From contig CP154955.1 in the NCBI GenBank assembly GCA_039621445.1, forward strand, positions 6,190,785 through 6,254,784: a stretch of 64,000 nucleotides of DNA, in the 5' to 3' direction. This document shows, one piece after another, positions 54,103-63,862 of this stretch. How positions within the stretch are numbered: the stretch's first letter is position 1; the number at the start of each line of letters is the position of its first letter. The position numbers and the translations under genes were made by a program. The notes below the pieces were generated by a model. The model made no database searches. It had not been told where the DNA came from and was given only the letters and a program-made list of their open reading frames with translations. This DNA comes from Euglena gracilis. Taxonomy: Eukaryota > Euglenida > Euglenophyceae > Euglenales.

Positions 54103-56181
54103 TCAAAAACTTGTCATGGAAACATCAATGTTATGTTCCTTATTCCACAGCTTCCAATCCTGTTGGACATACCCAACAAAACTGGTTGCTGGCTCCCAAG
54201 TGTCCTCCTCGGGCCCATACCCTTTCCAGCGGACCTTCCAAAGGTGCATACCTTTGTCGATTTTGTGATCGATAATTTTATCGACTACAAAGTCGTCCGT
54301 CTCAGGTAATCTGGAACGGGGTTTGAAGTGCAAACACGGGATGGGTTTCCCATCCGGTGGCGACAGGTATGGTTTGAAGTCGTCCATATGAACGTCCTCA
54401 ACACCATTCGGTAATGCAACCTTGTAACGCCCGCTGGTACCTAGTCTTTCTAGGATTTCGCAGGGGCCGAGCCAGAGAGGGTCCAGCTTGGAAGACTGCA
54501 TGCGAGTACGGCTATTCCGTACCCACACGCGGTCACCGGGACTATACACAGGTGACTTGAAATTCTGCAAAAACGATTTCCGTTTGGTTGCATGAATATC
54601 AGTCACGCGCTTCTGGACCGCAGAACGTAGATTTTCTACTTCCGCAAACCAGGTCTCGCAACTGACACTCGTTCGGGCGGGTCTCTCCGAAGGGACATCC
54701 CCTATGGCCGGAGGGTCCCGTCCGAAAACTAATTTATAAGGAGAGTGCGGTAAAACCAACCCTGGTAGGGTATTGATATAAAACAAAGACCATGGTAGAA
54801 CTGATATCCAGTTGCTGCGCGAGTCAGCCAGTGAAAGGCGAAGCATATTCACGACGGATTTCACGGCTGCCTCGGCTCTACCATTGCCTTTGGGTCGGTA
54901 TATAATGGAAAAATGTTGCTCGATTCCGAGTAAACCGCACAAAGTGGTGAAAAACCTTGAAGAAATCAAATGGTCTTGATCACTCACGATTTCATTCGGT
55001 AAACCCATTAAGCAAATGCATTTCTCCAAAAATATAGTTGCCAAACTTTGGGCAGTCAACCCTGACTTCTGGCATGGAATGGCTACAATGTACCCACTCA
55101 GCCTGCAGACGACAACAAAAACGTAATCGTAAATTTTGTCGTCCGTTCCTTTGCACGGTTCTAATTCCAGAAAATCCATGCAGAGGGATGTAAAAATGTC
55201 AGGGGGTACGGGGAAAAAGTCCATCGTACCAGGGGGGGTACCTCTGCGGGGTTTTACCGCTTGACAAATTTGACACCGTTGCGCTATTCGCAAACAGCGT
55301 GAGTAAAGCTCTTTCTCGCTCAGGGTTGTGCAATACCTGCGGCCCACCAACGAAAGAAGTTTGGGGGCCCCAGGGTGACCATGGTTGTGATAACACAAAA
55401 TCACATCATCAACCAGGTCCTGGGGGATACAATATTTGTAACCCGATTCATTGCGAAAAACCAACCGTAAAGGTGAAAGAGTGTAATTGTCCAGCACTTC
55501 GCCATTACGAAGTCTGGTGACAATGGTGTCATACACCGGGTCACGACTATAATCCCATTCGCGAAAGAACAGTGGGGAAGGGGACTCCGTGCGCGTAATA
55601 CGCCGGGGTCCGGACGTGCTTCCACGTCGGCGCCTTCCTCGCACTGGTGCGACCAGGAATAGTTGTGAAACGGGAAAAGAATCCAAAAGATTATCCGCAG
55701 CGTCGTTTCGACGTGCGTAGTCGTCAGCTTCCTGACTTCCATGAAAAGTCGCGTCTCCCTCATCCGGGTTCCCAGGGTAATACCAAGGGGCCCGACTGAG
55801 CGGATCCGCTACTTTTTGTGTGTGACCAGGGGTATAGATAACCACAAGGTTGAATTGACTCAAGAACTCATGCCATCTGCATCGCCTTCCGACCGATGAC
55901 ATGGCCTTGTTCAAATCCTCGGTGTACCAGTGTTGGAGACTCTCATGGTCGGTCTTGACGAGGATCTGGACAAGGCTGCTGGCTACCCAGCTTCGGAATT
56001 TCTGGAGTATAAGCACGATTGCGTAGGTTTCCTTCTCGCGTATACTCCATTTGACTTGCCCTTTTCCATCGTCGCCCTGTAACTTTCTGCTGAAGAAAGC
56101 CACAGGTCGGAGCTCATTCGCCGCATTATGCTGGCTAAGAACTCCGCCAACAGCGTAATCGCTGCTGTCGACTTCCAACAC
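54103..56181 (-). CDS. RNase H, integrase and chromodomain of the giant element
   Basis: An uninterrupted 692-codon ORF. RNase H (residues ~1-130): MLEVDSSDYAVGGVLSQH, KETYAIVLILQKF, VKTDHESLQHW and TQKVADPLSRAPW. Integrase: zinc-finger-like HNHGHPGAPKLL...CQICQAVK (~270-315), core with Asp in SLCMDFLELEP, Asp in IVSDQDHLISSRFF and Glu in NGRAEAAVKSVV, so the D,D,E triad is present. Then DRVWVRNSRTRMQ, LDPLWLGPCEILERLG, and a chromodomain (FVVDKIIDHKIDKG, KVRWKGYGPEEDTWEPA) at ~635-680, which in chromoviruses steers integration to particular chromatin. Upstream it connects to RT sequence across an in-frame TAA (56208-56210). Confidence 0.9.
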   Translation of the reverse strand: MLEVDSSDYAVGGVLSQHNAANELRPVAFFSRKLQGDDGKGQVKWSIREKETYAIVLILQKFRSWVASSLVQILVKTDHESLQHWYTEDLNKAMSSVGRRCRWHEFLSQFNLVVIYTPGHTQKVADPLSRAPWYYPGNPDEGDATFHGSQEADDYARRNDAADNLLDSFPVSQLFLVAPVRGRRRRGSTSGPRRITRTESPSPLFFREWDYSRDPVYDTIVTRLRNGEVLDNYTLSPLRLVFRNESGYKYCIPQDLVDDVILCYHNHGHPGAPKLLSLVGRRYCTTLSEKELYSRCLRIAQRCQICQAVKPRRGTPPGTMDFFPVPPDIFTSLCMDFLELEPCKGTDDKIYDYVFVVVCRLSGYIVAIPCQKSGLTAQSLATIFLEKCICLMGLPNEIVSDQDHLISSRFFTTLCGLLGIEQHFSIIYRPKGNGRAEAAVKSVVNMLRLSLADSRSNWISVLPWSLFYINTLPGLVLPHSPYKLVFGRDPPAIGDVPSERPARTSVSCETWFAEVENLRSAVQKRVTDIHATKRKSFLQNFKSPVYSPGDRVWVRNSRTRMQSSKLDPLWLGPCEILERLGTSGRYKVALPNGVEDVHMDDFKPYLSPPDGKPIPCLHFKPRSRLPETDDFVVDKIIDHKIDKGMHLWKVRWKGYGPEEDTWEPATSFVGYVQQDWKLWNKEHNIDVSMTSF

Positions 56182-56199
56182 GTATGGTTTGTACCATTA

Positions 56200-56985
56200 C
56201 GCGATCTCGAGGACAACATTCTCCCAAAGCAACACCTTGATTTTCTCAAGGGCCTCGCGCATTTGGTCATCCCAAATGACTTTGGTTGTCAACAGCCCGG
56301 TTTTTGAGCTGTTTGGTGAGGACACCGCGATTTTCGCGAAGTCCTTCATATAAATCGCAAGCATTGGGCTAATCCCAAAAATCCTTTGAGGTGTAATCGT
56401 TTTGATTACCTCAGGGTCCATTTTTAGCTTCGAGTTACTCGGAGGGCTTTCCGCTGTCATTGCTGAATGTCCATTTATAAGTATCGCAAATGCATTTTCG
56501 GGTTTCGCAAAAATGTTTTGATTAATCGCGCAAACATTTTTCGATATCCTCGCTTCATTGCTTGTGCCCGCAATAATTTTATAAAATTCGTTTTTTTCCA
56601 GTGCGGCCTTAAAATGGTAAAGTAACAGGATGTGTGCCGATTTTGCGGATGGTGTGTGTGTTCCCACCAGCACAATGCAAACGGAGTAAAGCAACAACCC
56701 TTGTATCATGGTACACTCCATTCACACCCATGGGGGTATTCACACCGATGTCATGTTTTGGAGTCAGGGTGTATTTGGTGGTTGGGTGATCGTCCGGTTG
56801 TGGTGATCAAATCAGGGGGAGCGGGAACATCCTTGTTTGGGAGTTCAGGTACCGGTAATCCAGCACCAGTCATTTCTTCTGACCTGAGGGGTCTAAACAA
56901 CGATATCTCTTTTGAGGGTACAATCCATTGCGCTGAATAAGCTATCTCATTCATTGAGCTTGATTCGCTTCTCTCATTCATTTGC
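56200..56985 (-). pseudogene. eroded reverse transcriptase region of the giant element
   Basis: Only a ghost of RT can be read. LPVPELPNKDVPAPPDLI, then HQIHPDSKT and a stop, look like the palm segment that precedes and includes the GYHQI motif. Farther on, LVGTHTPSAKSAHILLL resembles the sequence after YxDD, but the two catalytic Asp are absent (VCIV at that place). The thumb/connection KLKMDPEVIKTITPQRI, MKDFAKIAV and WDDQMREALEKIK is clearer and leads into RNase H. Weak matches, but the order and position are right. Confidence 0.45.
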
Positions 56986-57005
56986 TTTTTTTGAATTGGC
57001 TTATC

Positions 57006-58901
57006 TTACACACCAAACGGACCGCGTATCGCGGGGTCGATGTCGCACGCGTATACTGGATTTTCCAGCACACCGTGAAATTCGCGGGTAATCCGCGAAC
57101 AGAATTCGGCTGACTTAGGATGCTGACCTGCACTCTCGATGACTGCGGAAACCACCAGGGTATCCCTGGGGCTACCGAGCTTCCTCGGCACCGCAAATTC
57201 GGACATTCCGAATGCATCGAAGAAACATACGCGAAAAATGATTTCTTGCAAGGGTGGTAATATTTTACCACAAAAGTCTTCAAAAATCGGTACATTAGTG
57301 GGTAAATCCCACCAATGAAAACACACATACGATAGTTGGGTGAACCATTCCGCTTCCGGAATGATGGGTATGAGAATAACTCCACGGGCTTCATCCCGCA
57401 GAATTTTCTCAACCGCACATTCGATAAGTTTTGGGGGAGGGTGCATCCATAACACCGTGTCACCCCAAAATTTATCAAATGCGTTGGAGTGTTGTGACCA
57501 ATGACGTGGCAGACGGGCATGCGCATTGGATGAAAAGGCATCGATTTCCAATGCCAAATCAAAAGAATCAGCCAATGTCGCGATTTTGGAAAACCATCGT
57601 TCCAAAATGCGATATTGACCAAAATTGAAAGCATTCCATACGCGTTTCGCGTATTCATGCACCCGATTTCCGGGTTGGAGTGAAGAAACACAATGAATGG
57701 ATCCACAAACATGCGGGTTGTCTTCCACTACCTCAAGGGGTAATCCCAAGGGAGTTTGGACAGGTTGGGGGTTTCCCCATTCCGCATCAAATTCATACCA
57801 AGTGTACTCTGGATGGTGATTAGACATAACGCTTTTCGCGTTTCCAAACAACGAGGTTAATCCGCGTTGTTGGAGAACTCGGTGTATCTCCGCGCATTGC
57901 GGGCTACAACCAAGTGTATCCTGGGGTGTGGATTCCGTATTCGGAATTGCGATTAGTGTCGGATTTTGAACTAGACATCCACAATCGAAATCCGATTGGG
58001 TGGAAATTCTCCTGCAGTGCACACATTGGAAGGAAGTGTAGTGGTGTGACGGGTGTGCGTGTACGTGGGTGTCGATGGCATTAGCCGGTGAGTCTTGTAC
58101 AGGTGTGCCTGGATTCGGCACAACTGGTGGGTAACGGAGTGGTGGTGTGGCTGGGCGACTACTCGACACCGATATATCTTCAGGCCTTTGGGCTTTCGTC
58201 TTGTAACCCAGTGAAACGGCGGGGGTACCGCTACTCGCTTGCCCTGCCTCATGTGGAACGCATGTTGGTGTGTCATTGGGCAGGGGGGAGGCTTTCTCCG
58301 TACCCCGGGTGTGGAAAACGGTTCTTGGTGTGGTGGATAACGGTGTTGCCATTGTGGGTAACGGTGTTGGAAAAGTGGTGGTCATCATGGCAGATGTCAA
58401 CGGTGATGGTGGTTTGGGTGTCAATGAAGTGGTGGGTGCTGTGCGCAAACCGTGGGAGTGGCAATCCACAACCAATCGGTACTGGCGTAAAAATGGGTAT
58501 CCCAAAATTACGTCAGACCCGTGAATTCCGGACTCGTAACCCCAAATATTGGTGAAATGTTGTAATTGTGGGGGTTGTGAGTGATGCTTCGGAATGATGG
58601 GCAAGAGTATCTCGAGCACACATCCCAAATCACCACCACACATGGGGGTGTTATCCGCGGTTGTAATTTTGATCGGTTTCTTGGCGCTTACCAAGAGCGG
58701 GGTCGGTATCAACCCCAACCGAAAGAGCAGTGCAATGCGACAACCAGTGTCAATGAGAATTTTAACTTTAGTGGAGAAATTTTGGATGCGGATTTCCGCT
58801 TGGACGAGTAATTCCATTGGTGGTACGCAAAGTGAAGGGTCTGGCGGAAATACGTTTGCATGCCAGCTCTCCCATGAACCCTTTCCTACTTTGCTCAGCA
58901 T
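57006..58901 (-). CDS. aspartic protease fused to a methylase-like domain, giant element
   Basis: A 631-codon ORF. The N-terminal retropepsin has KILIDTGCRIALLFRLGLIP (catalytic DTG) and later SDVILGYPFLRQYRLVVDC. A Pro/Thr-rich linker (~170-300) and a Cys/His cluster (FQCVHCRRISTQSDFDCGC, ~305) follow. Near residues 470-560 comes LEIDAFSSNAHARLPRHWS, GDTVLWMHPPPKLIECAVEKI and ARGVILIPI, the DAF...NPPW...strand order seen in three other elements here, with NPPW degenerated to HPPP. The domain lies before the RT instead of after RNase H as in DIRS pol. Likely processes the polyprotein; the methylase-like part is probably inactive. Confidence 0.75.
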   Translation of the reverse strand: MLSKVGKGSWESWHANVFPPDPSLCVPPMELLVQAEIRIQNFSTKVKILIDTGCRIALLFRLGLIPTPLLVSAKKPIKITTADNTPMCGGDLGCVLEILLPIIPKHHSQPPQLQHFTNIWGYESGIHGSDVILGYPFLRQYRLVVDCHSHGLRTAPTTSLTPKPPSPLTSAMMTTTFPTPLPTMATPLSTTPRTVFHTRGTEKASPLPNDTPTCVPHEAGQASSGTPAVSLGYKTKAQRPEDISVSSSRPATPPLRYPPVVPNPGTPVQDSPANAIDTHVHAHPSHHYTSFQCVHCRRISTQSDFDCGCLVQNPTLIAIPNTESTPQDTLGCSPQCAEIHRVLQQRGLTSLFGNAKSVMSNHHPEYTWYEFDAEWGNPQPVQTPLGLPLEVVEDNPHVCGSIHCVSSLQPGNRVHEYAKRVWNAFNFGQYRILERWFSKIATLADSFDLALEIDAFSSNAHARLPRHWSQHSNAFDKFWGDTVLWMHPPPKLIECAVEKILRDEARGVILIPIIPEAEWFTQLSYVCFHWWDLPTNVPIFEDFCGKILPPLQEIIFRVCFFDAFGMSEFAVPRKLGSPRDTLVVSAVIESAGQHPKSAEFCSRITREFHGVLENPVYACDIDPAIRGPFGV

Positions 58902-59053
58902 TCCGAGCGGAAATGTGGAGTGGGGGGTAGGGGACCCGAAATAATTCCGGGTACTGACCGTGAAGGCGGATGGGCAGGGGGGTAAGGTTGATCAGGTCTT
59001 ACCTCCATCTGTTCATCAGCCCAGAGGTCCGTGCCCTCGGACCTCGGGCTCCC

Positions 59054-62000
59054 CTACTCCAAGTCCGAACCGGCCGCATAGCCGGCAACGGACTTTTTGG
59101 TGGAATAGATGGAATTTAATGAGCGCACCGCCATTCGGGCCTCATTAAATTCCCCGTCCGAGGTCTCATCCCCCTCCCTGCCCGAAGCCGGGGTGTCCTC
59201 CTCCAAACAAGATATCTTGAAACCGACCTTTTGCCGGTTGGAGGAGTAACCACGGTCATCGCGGCGCTTACCGCGATTTCCGTAGCCGGGCCGGGGGGAA
59301 CGAGATCTGGGACATTTGGATGCGTGGTGATCTTTGGAACCGCAAAGTGAACAACGGGATTTGTGGCGGGATTCCGCATAACGGGGGGAACGGTATTCCG
59401 TTCGACCGTCAAACCGTCGTGGTGAACGGGTTTCCCGTCGACCATGACCGGTGTACCGGGGTTTCCCCGGTGACTCGCGCGAAGAGGATGAACCACTTCG
59501 CAAACGAGATCGTGAAGGGTCGCGATTGAAATCCCGTTTTCGGGGGGGTCCAGGTGACCGACCGCGAGTGACGGGTTTCCCGACCATCACGCGATGGTGA
59601 CTTGGGCCTACTACCGCTAAAGCGGTTCTCCGAAGAACGTGAAACTCCCGATTGACGTGAAAACGCCGAGGAACCCGATCCCCGTGAGGAGGTCGAGCCC
59701 CTTGGGCTTCCAATACGCTTTCGCGCATCGGGATTCGGGCATTCCCGAGACATGTGACCAGATTTGTTGCACAAAAAGCACAGTTTATCCGTGCCCTGGT
59801 CCGAAGAACGCTGATTCCGCGTTTTCGATCCCGTAGTGGGTGATCTTGGTGACATGGGTGATTTTTGCAACGCATTAACCGCACCCGCAGGGATTCCCGC
59901 GGTGGGATGCGTTTGGAAAGCGGACTGTATTTGTCCCAAAACTTGTGTGAGTTTGAGTTGCTTTGACACATAATTCCAACGTTGGGCAAGAGTCATCTCA
60001 TGCCCTGCCAACTCCTCGCGATGGATATCCTTCACGAGGGATGGTGTAAAATGCAACAAAACCGCATCGAATTGTTCGCGCATTTGCTTCTCGCTAAGTT
60101 CATCAACTTCGGAAGCAAGTGCTAACCATTTGGCATACCAAAGGTCAATGGATTTCCATTTGCGATCCGATGGCGCGAATTGTCGCCATTTCTTCTCCAG
60201 GGTAATCCTGGTGACCAGACTTGAGTTGGTTGAAGCGTATTGCTCAACCAGGTCATCAAATGATACGCCATTACGTATCACCAAATTGCGTGCGCGTTCT
60301 CGCTCCTCCCTCGGTAGGCAATCGATGAATTCCATCTTGACTACCTCGGGATTCGGGTCTTGGGTGGGTCCCTTTAGTGCCCAATAGTATTCCCAGTCCC
60401 GAAAAAATTGTCTCCATGTGGTTGGATCCCCGTCCCATTGGGGCTTCACCTTGTTCGCGATTGCGATGGTGCCCTTGAAGTCTCTCTGAGCAACCCGCTG
60501 ACCCTCGGTGGTATTCCAGGGGTTTGGGTCAGGGTAATTCTTAACACCAAACGCGTTTCGCGGATTTTCCGCTCCATGTGTAACCCGTGCAGGATTTCCC
60601 GCACCAAGTGTAAGGTTGGCAGGATTTTCCTGCGGGAATTGTGAAAAATGTGGTGAAATCCTCCCGGTGGGGCGGGTTTCCTGCCGAAAACCCGATGGGT
60701 GATTCGGTAATCCAGAACCCGTTGGTGGTTGGTATGATCGCGAATGCGACACATGACCAATACCAGGTGTGGGGTGTTGGCTCATTCCTCGTACAAGGTT
60801 GGAATGTTGAATTTCTTGGTGGAGACTCGAATTTTCGAGTGGGGGGTCAATTTCCTCATCGGAAATGTCGTGCGAAGAGTGTGCTTGTGGTGTTGGCAAA
60901 TGCAAAGGTGGTACAATTCGCGTTTTCGCGGGTGGTTGTACCAAATTCGCGGTGGATGTAGGGATTCCTACTCCGGAAATGGTAATTTGAGAACGCGATT
61001 CCGGGACATTTGGAATACCAACCGCAGCGCTTACCGCGGTGGATGGTGGCACAACCGGTACCGGAGTGGACATTTTATCCAAACTCGCGGACAAGTCATG
61101 CACCGTTTCTTCCAAATGTTCCACCAACTGGAGTTGGCCGCAAATACGGTCAACCTCAGTCTCCAAATGCCTAATGCGTTTGCGGTAACGGGAAAAATCT
61201 TCCAGTGTGGCAACTTTTCAGAAACCAAGTGTAATTCTTGGGCAAGATTTCCTTGGGACTCCTCCACATTCCGGAGTTGACCCGCAAGCGCTTTTACCGC
61301 ATTTGAAACGGTTTGCAATTGGTGGAGTGACTTGGTGGGGGTTTCCGCGGTGGTGCGCGAATTTTCCGCGGTTGGCTTTTCCAACAACGCAGAAATTCGT
61401 GCATCCAACCGTGAAACCTCATCTTGCATGGATCGGGCATTCCGATTCACCGATTCCTCAAGTTGAATCAAACTTGTGCAAAATGCTTGCAAGGTTTCCT
61501 TGTTGTCACCAAGCATTTTGTTGTAAAATGAGCGAAACTCCGGTGATTCGGATATCCGAGCACGCGAAATGGGGGGTAGTGAGCGGATTTCCGCTACTGT
61601 GGTGGACAACAAGGTGCAACGGGTTTGTAATTCCCCAATAGCGGCTTGAATACCACTAATGTCGGGAATTCGCTTGGAAAGTGCGGAAACATGCTCCTGC
61701 AAACCGATAACGGTGGCATTAATACCGCCAATGTCCGTTTGCATTTGTTGTTGAGTGAAATCCAACCGTTGTGCGCAATCCGCGATTTTCGCGTTCAAGG
61801 TGGTTAATCCATCCTGATTTGCGGCACAATGGCAGGATTTTTGCTCCAAGTGTGAAATTCGTTCCTCCAAAAGCTGGATTTGCGTACGGGGAACAAAATT
61901 TTCTTGCACTTTCGCCTGAAATTGCTTCAAGTGCTCGACTTCCGAGCCAAGATGCAAAATCCGTTGTTGGGCTTCTTGGAAAGAAGTGGTAAGTGCGGCA

Positions 62001-63148
62001 AAATGCTCAACCGCGACAAAGTTACCGATTTCCGGCATTTTGGGGGTGGCATTTTGCGCTTGTAACTGCTGCTGCAATTGCAGTAGCATGGTTGAGCAGG
62101 ATTCCACTTTGGCAAAAAGATGGTTCATACCATCTTGCACATGCAGAAACTTGGAATCATTCCGCGTTTCCGCTTCATGCAGCATTTCGCTGATTTGTTG
62201 GAAATTTTGTGGAAGTTGGATGCGCAAAATACTGTCAACACTTTCTCGAAAATGCTGAAGGTCTTTCCCCGCATTTTCAAAATTGTGTTGGCAATATTTG
62301 CCGATTTCCTGCAAATAATTCCAGCAACACTCCAGTTTGGTGTTGACAACCCTTTGATTGTCCTCATCGAACTGCAAAACTTTGTTGAGCATGGTTGCGC
62401 ATTCCGCAACGCATTGGTGGACATGCAAAATTTGCTTGCTAAGCGGGTGATCCGCTGGGAGTTGACCGAGAATTCGGTAAACATCACCGGGGGTGAGGTT
62501 ATCCCTCAAATCTTCCTCATAGTCCTCCACAATGGAAACGGCACCAGAGATTTCCGGTACCACCAGACGCATATCTGGGTTCCATGGCAATGCAGGGAAA
62601 ACCGCAGCTTCCGCGGGTAATCCCGGCAATGCGCGAAATGGTGTGGGGGGTGGTAATTGAGGGGGGGGTTGGAAAAAACACGGTGTTTCCACCGAGTTGC
62701 ACTCCAGAAGGCCCACCGGTGCTTCCACCGGGGATCTTTTGGGTGTGAACAGAGCAAAGGGCAAATACCCCTCACTTTGTTCATGGGTAACATGAGTAAC
62801 CAAGTGTGAGGATGCAAGGGGTTCATCCCCTCGCCGTATCAATGATGGGTGAATCGGGATGGAGGAAGGCATTTTGCCACCTACATCCCGCACAATCAAT
62901 GACAATGATGATGAAGAGGGTTCATTACCCCCATGCAATAATAAAGGCGTTTCGCCTTTTGACAATGACAAATGAGTCACATTGCCTTCTTCTTGCTTGG
63001 GGGGTCGGGAATTGGAACTTGTTTCATTCAAACCGTTCCAATCCCCGCAATCTTCATCACAATTGCTCAATGAACTCATCAACAAGTCATAATCAAATTT
63101 GGGGTTGGGGCTTGTGCTCTGCATCTTTTGAGATGGGTAAAAAGGCAA
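59054..63148 (-). CDS. gag polyprotein of the giant element (two frame changes)
   Basis: Three overlapping frames make one protein: 63148 to about 61200, about 61190 to 59545, and about 59540 to 59054. The first ~700 residues include long coiled-coil heptads (QNRVVNT..., LHVQDGMNHLFAKVESC, LQEHVSALSKRIPDISG). The middle has a gag-core-like helical block (DPTTWRQFFRDWEYYWALKG, MEFIDCLPREERERARN, FDAVLLHFTPSLVKDIH), then a zinc knuckle CFLCNKSGHMSRECPNPD. A basic RS-rich tract carries a second knuckle CSLCGSKDHHASKCPRS. The second frame change falls at a run of seven G (59541-59547), a likely indel; the first lies near 61190-61215. Whether these are mutations, sequencing errors or programmed frameshifts is undecided. 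Confidence 0.8.
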
Positions 63149-63420
63149 AAACCCAAAAATTCACACAAATAAGCAGAGAAACAGGGACCAGAAAGGTTGT
63201 ATCGGCGATTACCGAACAGAGCCTTCTGAGACCTGTATTCTTGCTTAAAGGTTGGCTAGGGGCCAGGAACAGTACTTTCACCGTGTTTCACGGCTCAGTA
63301 CGATCCTCACCACCAGTCAACCACAGAGTTTCTCTGTGTGGAACGTCTGTGTAGGATCGTTGCCTAAATCTGCTACCAAGTGTATTACCTGGTAGCCTTT
63401 CTTTCTGTAGGATCTTTGAC
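63149..63420 (-). other. 5' leader of the giant element
   Basis: Untranslated stretch between the gag ATG and the primer-binding site. It carries stem-loops CCGTG-TTT-CACGG (63281-63293) and CACAGAG-TTT-CTCTGTG (63323-63339). No other signal recognised. Confidence 0.6.
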
Positions 63421-63440
63421 CTATTCTGCTACCAAGTGTA
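63350..63440 (-). repeat. tandem duplication of the LTR/primer-binding-site junction
   Basis: TGTAGGATC(G/T)TTG(A/C)CT... to TCTGCTACCAAGTGTA occurs at 63350-63384 and again at 63406-63440, about 35 bp each with period 56. The second contains the true LTR edge. The first repeats the same PBS-plus-LTR-end bases inside the leader. Confidence 0.85.
63421..63434 (-). promoter_or_regulatory. tRNA primer-binding site of the giant element
   Basis: Read on the minus strand directly after the 5' LTR: TGGTAGCAGAATAG. The first ten bases are complementary to an initiator-Met tRNA 3' end of the form ...UCUGCUACCA, a common LTR-retrotransposon primer. The assignment to tRNA-iMet is inference. Confidence 0.75.
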
Positions 63441-63862
63441 CGTCCAAAGCTTTCCCTTTTCCCCTTTTTGGAACTTTCTGTAAAAGCCTTTCGCTTTCGC
63501 CTTGGTGCGCAGCCTACTTATGGTAGGGAAAAGTCTTTGGAGTAACGAAAAGTGGTTTTCCCCTTTTCTTCCCAATTCCCCAAGAAGCAAAGCACAAAGC
63601 AAAGATTCAGAAGTTTCTTCTGAGATCAAGTTCGACTGTTCTGAGGGTTTTTCCCTCTGACAAAACCAATGGTCAAACTTTGAGATTGTGAGAGTAAAGA
63701 ATACCACCTGTGGGGGAAGGAGAGAAAAGTGCTGACGTGTCCAGGGGCAGATCCCAGAAGGGTCTGCCACGATCCTACCAGCTGTGGTTTTCCACAGTGG
63801 TGCGACCGTCACAGAACCCACTCTGCAGATATCCTACAGAGCTGGGACGTGCCTGGTACACA
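63435..63862 (-). repeat. 5' LTR of the giant element
   Basis: 428 bp, about 99% identical to 47158-47585. Differences seen include C/A near the left end, G/C in AATTCC(G/C)CAAG, G/A in AA(G/A)GATTC, A/G in GTAAA(A/G)AATACC and T/G in CCAG(T/G)GGCAG. Confidence 0.93.

Larger units (their letters stand above)
47600..63430. repeat. dispersed micro stem-loops throughout the giant element
   Basis: More than 40 perfect inverted repeats with stems of 5-9 bp and loops of 2-5 nt, checked by eye. On the plus strand loops are mostly TTT (e.g. 50662, 50869, 51534, 52617, 53147, 53810, 54083, 54339, 57638, 59455, 62943), TTCAT (50312, 50462, 50896, 51347, 53054, 62817), TAT (52068, 57155) or GTAAT/ATAAT (49523, 53245, 57081, 60197). 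Stem sequences are unrelated to each other. They are less frequent in the RNase H/integrase ORF (GTACGG-CTATT-CCGTAC at 54506 and GTAGA-TTT-TCTAC at 54627 are examples). Confidence 0.8.
47158..63862 (-). mobile_element. 16.7-kb LTR retrotransposon (Ty3/gypsy, chromodomain) with extra ORF
   Basis: LTRs at 47158-47585 and 63435-63862, both 428 bp, differ at about five positions. GAGAA flanks the element on both sides (47153-47157, 63863-63867). The coding strand is minus. From the 5' LTR: leader with primer-binding site, gag 63148-59054, protease plus methylase-like ORF 58901-57006, eroded RT 56980-56200, RNase H/integrase/chromodomain 56181-54103, extra ORF 53940-48494, then an untranslated stretch and the polypurine tract beside the 3' LTR. 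Most Ty3/gypsy elements are 5-9 kb; the extra ORF and long gag explain the size. The near-identical LTRs imply recent insertion. Confidence 0.93.

Noticed and set aside
56978-57712. 244-codon minus-strand ORF overlapping the protease/methylase ORF
   Set aside because: Shadow frame of the 58901-57006 ORF, without any domain signal.
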